From Candidatus Amarobacillus elongatus (GTDB lineage: Bacteria; Chloroflexota; Dehalococcoidia; Tepidiformales; Tepidiformaceae), in contig JADJBX010000001.1 in assembly GCA_016703545.1 (NCBI GenBank), positions 1 to 64,000 of the forward strand: a stretch of DNA of 64,000 nt, given 5' to 3'. Positions 44,839 to 53,965 of this stretch are shown here, piece after piece (position 1 is the stretch's first letter; each line of letters begins with the position of its first letter). The notes under the pieces were generated by a model that did not search any database, was not told the DNA's origin, and saw only the letters and a program-made list of their open reading frames with translations. Made by a program: the position numbers and the translations under genes.

Positions 44839-45625
44839 CAGCGGGAAGCGTGCTGCGCGGCGCGCGGGCGTGACCCGCGCATGCGTCGCCTCCGCCCGGA
44901 TGTGCTGCGAACGGACGGCGCTGGCGGTCCGGCCGCGGCACGCCGTGCGCAGCCGCATCCTCTGCTACCACTCGGTGGGCACGCCCGGATGGGGAGTCAA
45001 CGACGTGACCCCGGCCCGCTTCGAGCGGCAGCTGCGGCTGGCGCTCGCGGACGGCTGGCGGTTCGTCCCTCCCGCGGCGATTGCCGGTGGCAGCGCCGGC
45101 CCCGGCACCCTCGCGGTGACATTCGACGACGGCGTCGCGAGCGTGCTCACCGGGGCGGCGCCCATTCTCCGGGAGCTGAACATCCCCTTCGCGGTCTTCG
45201 TCGTGAGCGATTGGTCGGACGGCAACCACGCGTTCGGCGAGGGGACGATCCTGGGGTGGCGCGAGGTGGAGGCGCTCGCCGCGATGGGCGCCGAGATCGG
45301 CAGCCACTCGGTCAATCACCCGAACTTCCGGGATCTGTCGCCGGGCGAGGCCGCGGAACAGCTCGAAGCGTCGCGCGAGACGATTGCGGCACGCACGGGC
45401 ATCGACGCACGTTCGTTCGCGATCCCCTTCGGACAATCGGGCAACTGGACCTTTGCCGCGAGCGAGGCGGCGGCGCGCACCGGCTACACGACGCTGTACG
45501 CGCAGGCGGAAGAGACGCGCTTCCCGGGGACGGTGCCGCGCACGTTCGTCACGCGGTTCGACGGCGACCGCATCTTCCGGGCGGCGCTGGGCGGGGCGTT
45601 CGACCGCTGGGAGGAGTGGTTCTAA
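44813..45625 (+). CDS. Polysaccharide deacetylase family protein (NodB domain)
   Basis: A 270-residue protein with a basic N-terminus and a NodB barrel from about residue 50. ILCYHSVG opens the domain; TFDDGVASV holds the Asp pair; EIGSHSVNHPNF gives the metal His pair (HxxxH). FAIPFGQ replaces the usual RxPxG block. ATG 44813 is used, with GAGG upstream. It overlaps the aminotransferase end by 26 bases. It probably removes N- or O-acetyl groups from a sugar in the polymer. No clear signal peptide, so the site of action is unsure. Confidence 0.86.
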   Translation: MPFTRNWLSSGKRAARRAGVTRACVASARMCCERTALAVRPRHAVRSRILCYHSVGTPGWGVNDVTPARFERQLRLALADGWRFVPPAAIAGGSAGPGTLAVTFDDGVASVLTGAAPILRELNIPFAVFVVSDWSDGNHAFGEGTILGWREVEALAAMGAEIGSHSVNHPNFRDLSPGEAAEQLEASRETIAARTGIDARSFAIPFGQSGNWTFAASEAAARTGYTTLYAQAEETRFPGTVPRTFVTRFDGDRIFRAALGGAFDRWEEWF

Positions 45626-46632
45626 TGCCGACGGAATCCGCGCACCAGCCCGCCATCTCGGTCGTCATCCCGACGCGCGACCGGCCCGCGTTCGTGCGGG
45701 ACGCGCTCGCGGCGCTGCAGGCCCAGACGCTCACGGCGTTCGAAGTGCTGGTGATGGACCAGAGCGGCGACGAGGCGACGCGCGAGCTGACCGAGGCGTT
45801 CGGTGATGCGCGGTTCCGGTACCGGCGGATGCCGCGGCCGGGCGGTTGCCCGGCGCGTAACTACGGCGCCGCTCTCGCGACCGCGCCACTGGTGGCCTTC
45901 CTCGACGACGACTCGGAGCCACGGGCGAATTGGCTGGCGAACATCGTGGGGCACTTCGAGACCGACCCCGCGCTCGCGTTCGTGTTCGGCAACCTTCGCG
46001 CGCCGGCCTTCGACCCGGCGCTCGGCGAGATCCCCGAGTGCCTGGCGGGCGACCTCGTGCGGCCGGGCGACAGCGTCCGGGCGCTGATGCGCCACTGCTC
46101 CGGGGGGTGCATGGCGGCGCGGAAGGGGCTGCTGCGAAGGATCGGCGGGTTCGACGAACTGCTCGGGCCCGCGAACCCGGCGGTGCGCGCGAACGACGTT
46201 TCCATCGCGTACAAGGTCTATCGCAGCGGCGCGAAGTGGCTCGCGGCGGACGACGTGGAAGTGATGCACACGCACGGCTTTCGCCCTCACACGGGGATGG
46301 ACGTCATCCACGCCTCTTCGATGCACGGCTCGGGCGTGTTCTGGGGGCGGCGGGTCCGCCAGGGCGATTGGCGCGCGGCGCTGCACTTCGCGGTGGCGGA
46401 GGCGGGCCTGCTGCGGCGGCCGTTGGGACACCTGATCCGGGGCGGCAAGCCGCGCGGCGTGAAGCCGGCGTGGCGCCACCTGAAGGGCTTCCTGGATGGG
46501 TTGCGGCTGCCGGCCGAGGTGGGACACGTCACAGGCGCGGTCTTCCGGCGGATGGAAGCGACGGCGCTGCTCGACCCGCCGGCGTCGGCCCCGGGTACAC
46601 CGATTCCTCCCGCACCCGCCACGGCCCGCTAA
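45625..46632 (+). CDS. Family 2 glycosyltransferase
   Basis: A 335-residue GT-A enzyme. ISVVIPTRDRPAFVRDALAALQAQ begins the nucleotide-sugar fold; VAFLDDDSEPRANWL holds the metal-binding DxD (DDD); RRIGGFDE and DVSIAYKVYRSG complete the acceptor side. A Pro-rich tail follows. No membrane helices, so a cytosolic or peripheral enzyme that adds one sugar to a lipid-linked chain. The ATG shares one base with the deacetylase stop, so the two are tightly coupled. Six bases separate its end from the convergent DJ-1 gene. Confidence 0.9.
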   Translation: MPTESAHQPAISVVIPTRDRPAFVRDALAALQAQTLTAFEVLVMDQSGDEATRELTEAFGDARFRYRRMPRPGGCPARNYGAALATAPLVAFLDDDSEPRANWLANIVGHFETDPALAFVFGNLRAPAFDPALGEIPECLAGDLVRPGDSVRALMRHCSGGCMAARKGLLRRIGGFDELLGPANPAVRANDVSIAYKVYRSGAKWLAADDVEVMHTHGFRPHTGMDVIHASSMHGSGVFWGRRVRQGDWRAALHFAVAEAGLLRRPLGHLIRGGKPRGVKPAWRHLKGFLDGLRLPAEVGHVTGAVFRRMEATALLDPPASAPGTPIPPAPATAR

Positions 46633-46638
46633 GGGCGC

Positions 46639-47259
46639 TCAGACCAGTCCGTTCAGCTTCGCGAACGGGTCCCAGGCCGGGTCCCTGTGCCACTCGTACT
46701 CCATGGCGGCGGCAATGCGCTCGGCCGTTGTCGCGCCTTCGAGCTCCGCGATCGCCGCGAGCGCCATATCGATCCCGGCCGAGACGCCCGCGGACGTCAG
46801 GTACTTCCCATCGGCGACCCAGCGCGCTTCGGGCACCCATTCGACGCCGGACCCCTGCGCGATCACCCACTGCCAGGACCGCTTGTTGCTCGTTGCGCGG
46901 CGCCCGTCGAGGAGCCCGGCGGCGGCGAACACGGCGGACCCGGTGCAGACCGTGGTCATGAGCCCGGTGCTCGCGGCGCGGTCGCGAAGGAAGGCCTTCT
47001 GGGCGTCGTCGGCCACGCCCTCGCGCGTGCCGATGCCCCCGGGAAGGAGCACGAGGTCCAGCGGCGGGCAGTTCGCGAAGGAGGCGTCCGCGAGCACGCG
47101 CGGTCCCTGGGCGCTGGTGGCGGGCTCGCCGTCGTGCGTGATCATCAGGAGCCGGGTGGCGGCGTCGAAGTGCTTGACCATCCCGAACGCCTCGGCGGGG
47201 CCGAAGACATCGAGGAGTTCGAAGCCGTCGAAGAGGATGATGCCGTAGGTGTGTGCCAT
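46639..47259 (-). CDS. DJ-1/PfpI family protein
   Basis: A 206-residue class I glutamine-amidotransferase-like fold. TYGIILFDGFELLDVFGPAEAFGM is the family N-terminus (with the Glu or Asp partner in FELLD). VCTGSAVFAAAGLLDGRRAT holds the nucleophile-elbow Cys. SAGVSAGIDMAL ends the core. Members include isonitrile hydratases and AraC-type sensor domains. ATG 47259 has GGAGGG upstream. It interrupts the polysaccharide genes and has no evident tie to them. Confidence 0.87.
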   Translation of the reverse strand: MAHTYGIILFDGFELLDVFGPAEAFGMVKHFDAATRLLMITHDGEPATSAQGPRVLADASFANCPPLDLVLLPGGIGTREGVADDAQKAFLRDRAASTGLMTTVCTGSAVFAAAGLLDGRRATSNKRSWQWVIAQGSGVEWVPEARWVADGKYLTSAGVSAGIDMALAAIAELEGATTAERIAAAMEYEWHRDPAWDPFAKLNGLV

Positions 47260-47348
47260 GCGAGCCCTCCGCTCGCATGGTGGCACGCGACGGCGCCGCC
47301 CGGCCAGCGCGGCGGCGGGCAGGACCGTGAGCTTCGCTACTGTGCGGG

Positions 47349-48020
47349 CTATGGGCGGCGGGCGACCACGAGCAGCTTGTGGCAGAGGCCGGCGGCGATG
47401 GGGTTCTCGGCGACGACGTGGGTCCACCCGGTGGCATGGCCGCGAAGCTCGGGCACGAGGTAGTAGCCGAAGCAGCGCTCCACCTCGAGGACCGCGCCGA
47501 CCGTCTTCAGGAGCGCGCGACGGCTGAGGAGGCGAACGTGCGTCGCGTCGCGCGCGTTCCAGACCGTGCCGTCGCGGACGTACCGCGCGAGCCCCTTCCA
47601 CGACTCGAGGGAGTAGCGGTTGGGGGTCGAAAGGAGCACGGCGCCGCCGGGTTTCGTGACGCGGGCGACCTCGCGGAGGAGGGCGTTCGCGTTCCACGCG
47701 TCGAAGTGCTCGAGGATTTCGAAGGCGACCGTGACATCCGCGCAGGCGCCGGCGAACGGAAGGCGGAGGGCGTCCCCGCGAACAGCCGCACGGCCGGCGG
47801 CCTGCGCGGCGTGGCACTCGCTGGCGCTCATATCGTGGGTGACGAGACGGGTGCCGAGCGTGGCGGCGACCATCGCGGAATACCCGCCATCGCCAGCGGC
47901 GACATCGAGCGTGAGGCCGCCCGGCCGCGCGGGAATGGTGGCGAGGGCAGCGGACACGAGCCGCGTGCGGCCATCCAGCCAGCGTTCGTAACTGTTCCCG
48001 GCTGATTCTCTCGTGGTCAT
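47349..48020 (-). CDS. Class I SAM-dependent methyltransferase
   Basis: A 223-residue methyltransferase. GLTLDVAAGDGGYSAMVAA is motif I; VTVAFEILEHFDAWNANALLREVARVTKPGGAVLLSTPNRYS covers motifs post I to III, typical of UbiE/Methyltransf_11 enzymes. The start overlaps the upstream glycosyltransferase stop by ATGA. It probably O-methylates a sugar or lipid in the polysaccharide pathway, which is an inference from position. Confidence 0.87.
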   Translation of the reverse strand: MTTRESAGNSYERWLDGRTRLVSAALATIPARPGGLTLDVAAGDGGYSAMVAATLGTRLVTHDMSASECHAAQAAGRAAVRGDALRLPFAGACADVTVAFEILEHFDAWNANALLREVARVTKPGGAVLLSTPNRYSLESWKGLARYVRDGTVWNARDATHVRLLSRRALLKTVGAVLEVERCFGYYLVPELRGHATGWTHVVAENPIAAGLCHKLLVVARRP

Positions 48021-49252
48021 GGGGTTCCCTCCGGCCGCGCGACGAGGGGCAGCCCCGGGCGCGGGTTGGCGGGGCCATCGGCGCGCAACCGCGCGGGCGC
48101 GGGCGCCCCGCGGAGCGCGTACAGCTCCAGCAGGTCATCGGCGACGCGGCCGATGGAGAAGTGGCGGCGGACGTGGTCGGCGGCGGACTGGCCGAGGCGC
48201 GCGCGCAGGTCCGCATTGCCGGCCAGGGTGGCGAGAGCGCCGGCGAGGGACTCCGGGTTGCGGGGGTCCGCGCCGAGGCCGGTCTCCCCGGGGATGACCG
48301 CCTCCTCGGGGCCGCAGAAGGTGATGACGGGGGGCAGGCCACGGCCCATCGCTTCCAGGAGGGCGATGGACATGGAGCCCGCAGGCACCGCCAGGGCGAA
48401 CACGTCCATCGCGTCGAGGTAGGCGGCGGGCCGCGGCTGGTTACCCGCGAAATGCACATGGCCGCGCACGCCGGCGGTCGTCGCGAGCTCTTCGATCTCG
48501 CCACGCAGGGGGCCATCACCGACGAGCAGCAGTTCGCAATCTATGGATTGGCGCACGATGGCGAAGGCGCGGACGAGGTCGAACAGCCCCTTGCCTTCCG
48601 CAAGCCGGACGAGGCTGCCGATGACGACGGCCGCAGGTGGGATGCCGAGCTCGGCACGGACGCCGTCGCGGCCGGCAGCGCGGTCGGCGGCCGGCACGTC
48701 GGTGAGTGGGACGCCGTTGAGGACCGCGGCGAACGCCGGCGCGCGTACCCCGAGGCGGGCGTGGCGAAGGCGGGCGTTCCGGCGCGAGACGGCGACGAGG
48801 GTGTGCGCGAGGTGGTCCATGGCGAAGCGCGCGCACCGTGCGGGACGGGCGGGAGCCTCCACGGGGACGTCGTGCTCGGTGACCGTGACGCTGGCGCTCG
48901 TGGCGGCGCGGGCAAGGGCGACGAATCCGAGGCCGCCGGTGGCGCCGCCGGTGTGGAGGTGCACGGCGTCGGGGTGGAGCTGGCGGAGGGTGCGGCCAAG
49001 GCGGGCGAGGCGGGGGAGCTGCTGGCGGCGGCCGCCGCGGGCGTCGGTGTCGAGGCGGACGACGGCGGCACCCCCGGCCGCGACACGCTCGGCGACGGCG
49101 TCGAAGGTTGGCGCCTCGGGGACGAGCACGGTGGTGACGATGCCACGGCGAACGTATTCGGCGGCGAGGTCGACGACGTGCGTTTCCATGCCGCCGACGG
49201 CGGTGGATTGGAGCGCGAGGACGATACGGCGAATCGGGCGTTGGCGGGTCAT
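48017..49252 (-). CDS. Family 4 glycosyltransferase
   Basis: A 411-residue GT-B enzyme. The N-terminus VLALQSTAVGGMETHVVDLA has the GGxE loop for the donor or acceptor. The C-terminal domain holds GSLVRLAEGKGLFDLVRAFA and, for nucleotide-sugar binding, VFALAVPAGSMSIALLEAMGRGLPPV in the position of the usual E-x7-E motif. It transfers a sugar from a nucleotide donor onto the growing polymer. It is sandwiched by 4-base overlaps between another GT4 gene and a methyltransferase gene, one transcript from 50379 down to 47349. Confidence 0.9.
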   Translation of the reverse strand: MTRQRPIRRIVLALQSTAVGGMETHVVDLAAEYVRRGIVTTVLVPEAPTFDAVAERVAAGGAAVVRLDTDARGGRRQQLPRLARLGRTLRQLHPDAVHLHTGGATGGLGFVALARAATSASVTVTEHDVPVEAPARPARCARFAMDHLAHTLVAVSRRNARLRHARLGVRAPAFAAVLNGVPLTDVPAADRAAGRDGVRAELGIPPAAVVIGSLVRLAEGKGLFDLVRAFAIVRQSIDCELLLVGDGPLRGEIEELATTAGVRGHVHFAGNQPRPAAYLDAMDVFALAVPAGSMSIALLEAMGRGLPPVITFCGPEEAVIPGETGLGADPRNPESLAGALATLAGNADLRARLGQSAADHVRRHFSIGRVADDLLELYALRGAPAPARLRADGPANPRPGLPLVARPEGTP

Positions 49253-50379
49253 GCGGGCACCTCCCGCAGACTGCGCGGTAAGCGGTGGCGGGCCGCCTGT
49301 TCGAGGAGCAGTTCGACGAGCACCTGGTCGTTCCGGAGGCCATCGAACCGTTCTTCGGCGACGCGGCGGGCGCGCTGGCCCATTTCGGGGAGGACGTACC
49401 GCCGCGCGAGCGCGTCATCGAGCGCGGCCGCGAGCGGGGCCGCCTCGGGCTTCACCAGCCAGCCCGTCTCGCCTTCGTCCACGATGTCGTGGGCGCCGCC
49501 GACGTCGCCGACGATGACGGGCAGGCCGCTGGCCATCGCTTCCACGGTGACGTGGCCGAAGCACTCGGCGCGCGTGGGCATGACGAAGAGGTCGGCTTCC
49601 CGGTAGAGGCGCACGAGCTCGGGCGAATTCGGTTCGCAGCGATGGACGGTGACGCCGGGGGTTTCCGGGACCTCATCGCGCGTGACGACATCGAGGGTGC
49701 AGCGGGTAGCGAACCGCTCGCGCATGACCTCGAGGAGCAGGAAGCCACCCTTCCGCGCGAAATCGCCGCCGACGAAGAGCAGCTTCAGCGGCCCTTCGTG
49801 GACGCGCTTCGTGGCGGGCTTCCAGAGCGAGAGGTCGACGCCCGGGTGCAGCACGCGGATGCGGCGGTCATCGACGCCTGCGCGGCGAAGGCCATCGGCG
49901 GCCCAGTTCGAGATCGGCGTGAAAAGCGAGACCTGCGAGTAGAGCGCGCGCTCCTGCCACGACGAGAGGTGGCGGCGCAGGCCGTGCCTCGGCTCGCGGT
50001 TGAAGTACAGCGGCGCCATGGACTCCTGCTGTTCGAGCGTCCAGTCGGTTTCGAGGACGACGGGGCGGTGGAATGGACCGAGCTGGGACCAGAGGTAGGG
50101 CACGGCCAGTTCGCCGCAGCTGGTCCAGATGACGTCCGGGCGGGGAAAGGTAGCGAAGGGGCGGGCTTCGGCGAGCGCGCGGGCGCGGCCGCGGATGCCA
50201 CGGGGCAGGGGCAGCCGTTCGATGGCGCCGCCCTCGTGCCAGCCGGTGACCTGGCGATAGATGGGGTCGATTCGGCCATCGGCGCGGGTGTGGGCCTCGA
50301 TGTTGAGCTGGCGTGTTTTCCAGCCGGCGTAGGTGGAGCCGAGGAAGAGAACCCGTGGCTTCGTATTACCTATCGTCAT
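49249..50379 (-). CDS. Family 4 glycosyltransferase
   Basis: A 376-residue GT-B glycosyltransferase, first gene of the minus-strand GT-GT-methyltransferase operon. The C-terminal domain shows KLLFVGGDFARKGGFLLLEVM and the nucleotide-sugar E-x7-E block in PTRAECFGHVTVEAMASGLPVIVGDVGG. RVLHPGVDLSLWKP is the classic linker. The donor is unknown. An inverted repeat of 7-bp arms lies 45 to 68 bases upstream of its start. Confidence 0.9.
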   Translation of the reverse strand: MTIGNTKPRVLFLGSTYAGWKTRQLNIEAHTRADGRIDPIYRQVTGWHEGGAIERLPLPRGIRGRARALAEARPFATFPRPDVIWTSCGELAVPYLWSQLGPFHRPVVLETDWTLEQQESMAPLYFNREPRHGLRRHLSSWQERALYSQVSLFTPISNWAADGLRRAGVDDRRIRVLHPGVDLSLWKPATKRVHEGPLKLLFVGGDFARKGGFLLLEVMRERFATRCTLDVVTRDEVPETPGVTVHRCEPNSPELVRLYREADLFVMPTRAECFGHVTVEAMASGLPVIVGDVGGAHDIVDEGETGWLVKPEAAPLAAALDDALARRYVLPEMGQRARRVAEERFDGLRNDQVLVELLLEQAARHRLPRSLREVPA

Positions 50380-50423
50380 GACGATTTTACGCTCGCATTA
50401 CCGCGATTTGCGGATTCGGGTGG

Positions 50424-50447
50424 GGTGGTTCGGCACCCTTAACCACC
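50424..50447. repeat. Inverted repeat upstream of the GT4 operon
   Basis: GGTGGTT, a 10-base spacer, then AACCACC form a perfect 7-bp hairpin or palindromic site. It sits 45-68 bases before the minus-strand glycosyltransferase start and well upstream of the plus-strand glycoside hydrolase. It could be an operator or a short RNA hairpin in the leader of the minus-strand operon. Confidence 0.35.
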
Positions 50448-50513
50448 GTAGGGATCGGCGGGCTCGCTGCGGTTGAGCGCACGTATTGGGATGGTTCGCC
50501 CGCCACCCAATTG

Positions 50514-50610
50514 CCCCTGTATCCCCGTGGCCGTGACAACCGGGGAGCACCAGCCGGGGATAGGGGCTCCCCCCACTTCGCCCCTCTCTCGACGCCGTCG
50601 AAGGGAGAGG
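50514..50610 (+). other. Structured 5' leader with potential pseudoknot and hairpin
   Basis: TATCCCCG (50520-50527) pairs exactly with CGGGGATA (50555-50562), and flanking CCCC (50514-50517) with GGGG (50563-50566). The loop holds GGGGAGC (50542-50548), which can pair with GCTCCCC (50566-50572) outside the stem, giving a pseudoknot. A separate hairpin, CCTCTC at 50583-50588 with GAGAGG at 50605-50610 plus an inner CGAC/GTCG, follows. It lies 42 bases before the secreted hydrolase start. No known riboswitch class is recognised. Confidence 0.4.
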
Positions 50611-50651
50611 TAGCGGTTCTCAACGAGGACCGCGGACGTGGGGAGCACGCT

Positions 50652-52196
50652 GTGAAACGCATAGGTCTGTTTGTCGCCGCCTCGATCCTCGCCGCCTTCG
50701 CGGCCACGCTGTTTATCCTCCCGGGCCATGGGCCAAAGGGGGCGGAAGCGGCGGTTCCCGCCGGGTCGACCGTTCCCTACCAGGGCGGATCGTGGCATCT
50801 GCATGGGGCCAACATGGCCTGGTACAACTGGGCCTGCGACTTCGGCTGTGGCGCCAATGGTGGCGTCTCCAGCACCTCGGGCGCGATGTCCGGGCGGCTG
50901 GCCCAGGCGCAGCAGGCCGGCCTTCGCAACATCCGCTGGTGGATGTTCGAAGGGGACGCCTGGCAGGTGACGCGCGACGCTTCGGGCGCGCCTTCGGGTA
51001 TCAACCCCGCGGTCTACACCGACATCGATGCCGCGCTCGCGCTGGCCCGCCAGTACGACCTCTACTACACGCTCGTGCTGTTCAACTTCCCGGGCGACAT
51101 CCCGCAGTCCTGGGTGAACGACCCGGCACAGCGCCAGAAGCTCGCCGATGTGCTGGCGCCGCTCTTCGCGCGCTACGCCAACGAGCCGCGCATCTTCTCC
51201 TGGGAAGTGTTCAACGAACCCGAATGGGACATGTGGAACGGCAAGGTGAACACGGCCAATACGCAGGCCACGGTTCGCGCCATCGTGAACTCGGTCCATG
51301 CCAACTCGACCAAATACGTCACCGTCGGTTCGGCCATGCTCGACGGCCTGACCTTCTGGACGGGCATGGGTCTCGATTACTACCAGGCGCACTGGTACGA
51401 CTACATGCAGCCCGGCGACTGGAATGCCTACGGCCGCGACTACGCCGCCGTGAAGACGCAGTACGGCATCGATGGGCCGCTGGTCATCGGTGAGTTCTTC
51501 TCGGCCGCCGGCCAGGCTGCGGTGGACCGCTGGGAGAACTTCTACAACCGCGGATACGCCGGGGCATGGGCGTGGTCGCTCTTCCCTGAGAAGACGGCGG
51601 ACAAGATGGCGGTGGACTTCGCCGCGGCCGGGACCTTCACGCAGCGCCACGCCGGCGCGGTGGGTCCGCGTAACGGTGGCGGCGGCAGCCTTCCGCAGCT
51701 CCCGCCGACGGCCACGCCGACCTCGGTGCCGGCGACCCCCACGGCCACGCCGACGCAAACCCTTCCGACGCGTGCGCCGACGCTGCCGCCGTCCATCCCG
51801 CTGACGCCGGCCGCGCAGCCCACCAACCCGCCCGCCGCCCAGCCGACGAATCCGCCGGCGGCGACGACGAGCTGGACCACCGTGGCGAACGCTTCGCCGT
51901 CCTCGCTCACGGGCCGGCAGCAGGTAACCGCGAACGTCTCGGTGACGGCGCCGAAGAGTGGCAGCTACCTGGTCGATGTTGAGTTCTACAGCCCCTCGGG
52001 CGAGAAGGTGTACCAGAAGTGGTACGACGGCCAGTCGTTCACGGCCGGGCAGGCGCGGACCTTCGCGGTCAACTGGACGCCGCCGGCGAACGCGCCGAAG
52101 GGTGAGTGGGTGGTGAAGATCGGCGTCTTCACGCCCGGCTGGAGCCAGCTGGTGGTGTGGGACAACGAGACTGGCGGGACGTTCACCGTCCGCTAA
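50652..52196 (+). CDS. Secreted cellulase-like glycoside hydrolase (clan GH-A)
   Basis: A 514-residue exported enzyme. An N-terminal signal (KRIGLFVAASILAAFAATLFIL) is followed by a (beta/alpha)8 barrel. The clan GH-A acid/base Glu is in WEVFNEPEW and the nucleophile Glu in LVIGEFFSA, as in GH5-like endoglucanases and mannanases. A Thr/Pro-rich linker with repeated TPT and PTNPPAAQ units (residues about 345-415) leads to a C-terminal beta-sandwich (SVTAPKSGSYLVDVEFYSPSGEKVYQKW). GTG 50652 has GGAG 7 bases before it. It probably cuts a beta-linked polysaccharide outside the cell, perhaps the locus product. Confidence 0.85.
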   Translation: MKRIGLFVAASILAAFAATLFILPGHGPKGAEAAVPAGSTVPYQGGSWHLHGANMAWYNWACDFGCGANGGVSSTSGAMSGRLAQAQQAGLRNIRWWMFEGDAWQVTRDASGAPSGINPAVYTDIDAALALARQYDLYYTLVLFNFPGDIPQSWVNDPAQRQKLADVLAPLFARYANEPRIFSWEVFNEPEWDMWNGKVNTANTQATVRAIVNSVHANSTKYVTVGSAMLDGLTFWTGMGLDYYQAHWYDYMQPGDWNAYGRDYAAVKTQYGIDGPLVIGEFFSAAGQAAVDRWENFYNRGYAGAWAWSLFPEKTADKMAVDFAAAGTFTQRHAGAVGPRNGGGGSLPQLPPTATPTSVPATPTATPTQTLPTRAPTLPPSIPLTPAAQPTNPPAAQPTNPPAATTSWTTVANASPSSLTGRQQVTANVSVTAPKSGSYLVDVEFYSPSGEKVYQKWYDGQSFTAGQARTFAVNWTPPANAPKGEWVVKIGVFTPGWSQLVVWDNETGGTFTVR

Positions 52197-52214
52197 ACGA
52201 ACGAGCCTTTCCAG

Positions 52215-52250
52215 GCAGCGAGGCCCGGGTGCGCCGCCCGGCCTCGCTGC
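52215..52250. terminator. Bidirectional hairpin between convergent genes
   Basis: GCAGCGAGGCC (52215-52225) and GGCCTCGCTGC (52240-52250) are perfect 11-base arms around a 14-base GC-rich loop that can pair further. It sits between the glycoside hydrolase stop (52196) and the resB stop (52268), where a shared terminator is expected. On the plus strand GTTTCC follows, so the U tract is weak. Confidence 0.6.
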
Positions 52251-52267
52251 GTTTCCGGGGTTCGACG

Positions 52268-53965
52268 CTAGCGCTCGAGGTCTTCGGCGAGGAGCGCGTC
52301 GCGGGAGCCGAGGGAGGCGCCGAACTGCCGCAGCTCACGTCCGAAGCGGGTGGTGCGCTCGGCGACGCCCGCCATCTGCGTGCGGGAGGGGGTGACCTTC
52401 ACCCAGAGCCGCCGCCGCGGGACGTAGAACGTGATGCCCAGGCCGATGGTGGCGAGACCGACGGCGATCCAGATGAACAGGTCACCAGGGTCGCGGCGGA
52501 CGGAGACGCCGGAGGCCTCCACGCGCTCTTCGAAGGTGTAGGTGTAGCCCGTGCCGGGATCGACGGGGGTTCGCGGCGTGAGGACGGCGGCATCATCGGC
52601 GAGGCCCGTGATGAACAGATAGGGGGTCCCGCTCTTCGTGGTGAGCATCTGGACGGTGGCGGAGCCCCCGGCGGCGCCGGGCATGTCGTCGATGCGCACC
52701 GCGGGAATGGCGCGTGCGCCTTCGTACGTGACGATGTAACCGCCGAGGCGGGTCGGGGAGCCGGGCTGGAGGGTGCGGGGATTGCCGTCCTCGCCGGAGA
52801 TGACGACGCGCAGACCCTCATCGGCGCCCCGCCAGGAGACACCGAAGGTGACGACGTCCTCCGGGGCGGCGCCGGCGGCGCGGGGAACGGCCAGTGCGGC
52901 GATGGCGACATCGTCCTCGGGGCCGGGGGAGCTGCCGGTGTTCGTGCCCATCTGCGGGAGGTCCTGCTCGAACAGCACGATCCCCGCGGCATCGGTGACC
53001 TTCAGCAGCGGGACCGCCGTCGTGCGGTTCTCGAAATCGAGCACGTCATCGAACACGACGCGGTTGCCGGCGTCGGTGATGCGCAGGCGGGCAAGGTCGT
53101 TGAAGAACGCGGCCTGGTGGATGCGGTAGCCGAAGGCCGCGCAAGGGTCGTTGACCGTGGTCGTGCAGACCTTCGTCTCGTCGCCGCGGCGGACTTCGAT
53201 GACGCTGCGGTAATCGACGATGTTGCCGCCGCCATCAATGCCCCGGTGGCTGTCGAGCACGCTGATGAACATCTGGCCGGGGCCGGGATCGTCGAACACG
53301 CGCGCGGCGGGGGTGTTCTCGGCGATGACGAGCGTCTTGTCGAAGCCGGCCAGGCGGGTGAGCAGGCCGCCCACGAGCAGGAGCAAGAGCGCGAGGTGGC
53401 TGGCGAACGTGCCGTACTGGCTCCACGAGAACCGCTCGGCGAAGAGGTAGACGGCATCGCCGGCCGTGCGCGTGGTTTCGACGCGGTAGCGGCGGCCCCG
53501 GAGCGCGGCGACGACGGCCTCGGCGCCGCCGGGATGGGTGAAGTCCGCGCGGTGGTGGGCCGTCGTGAAGTAACGGTCGCCCACGTCCCTGACGGGCTGG
53601 CGAACGCTGCGGATGGTCGGCCGCAGGCGGCTCACGGTGCAGACGGTGACGGCGATGATGATGACGAACCAGAGGCCGTTGAACCACGGCGTGTAGAAGA
53701 CCTCGAAGAGGCCGAGCCGCTCCATCGGGGTGGCGAAGGCGCCGAAGTCGTTGTGCTGCAGTTCGAGCCAGGCCTGGCGCGCGGCGGGGTTGCCGCGCAT
53801 CGGGATCGGCATCTGCGGGACGACGACGCCGATCATGCCGGCGATCCCGGCGAGCCCCACGAGGAAGAGCGCGAACTTCACGTTGCACAGGAGCTGCCAC
53901 GTGAACCGTAGGGGGTCGAAGCCGCCGCGCATGGCGGGGGCGAGGGGCTCGGAGCGCGCGGTCAT
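52268..53965 (-). CDS. resB: Cytochrome c biogenesis protein ResB
   Basis: A 565-residue System II (Ccs) maturation protein that, with CcsA/ResC, carries and attaches heme to apocytochrome c outside the membrane. Helices are at about residues 27-48, 95-113, 182-203 and 505-525. LCNVKFALFLVGLAGIAGMIGVVVPQ and the block SWSQYGTFASHLALLLLLVGG are ResB signatures. A large extracytoplasmic domain lies between helices three and four. No ccsA is in the window. It overlaps the stop of the TlpA gene by ATGA, fitting a heme-ligation and thiol-reduction unit. Confidence 0.92.
   Translation of the reverse strand: MTARSEPLAPAMRGGFDPLRFTWQLLCNVKFALFLVGLAGIAGMIGVVVPQMPIPMRGNPAARQAWLELQHNDFGAFATPMERLGLFEVFYTPWFNGLWFVIIIAVTVCTVSRLRPTIRSVRQPVRDVGDRYFTTAHHRADFTHPGGAEAVVAALRGRRYRVETTRTAGDAVYLFAERFSWSQYGTFASHLALLLLLVGGLLTRLAGFDKTLVIAENTPAARVFDDPGPGQMFISVLDSHRGIDGGGNIVDYRSVIEVRRGDETKVCTTTVNDPCAAFGYRIHQAAFFNDLARLRITDAGNRVVFDDVLDFENRTTAVPLLKVTDAAGIVLFEQDLPQMGTNTGSSPGPEDDVAIAALAVPRAAGAAPEDVVTFGVSWRGADEGLRVVISGEDGNPRTLQPGSPTRLGGYIVTYEGARAIPAVRIDDMPGAAGGSATVQMLTTKSGTPYLFITGLADDAAVLTPRTPVDPGTGYTYTFEERVEASGVSVRRDPGDLFIWIAVGLATIGLGITFYVPRRRLWVKVTPSRTQMAGVAERTTRFGRELRQFGASLGSRDALLAEDLER

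Noticed and set aside
50400..50640. Cyclic-di-GMP (GEMM) riboswitch before the glycoside hydrolase
   Set aside because: GGTAGCGGTT near 50610 recalls the motif end, but the conserved GGCAAACC and GACGCAAAGCC parts are missing on both strands.
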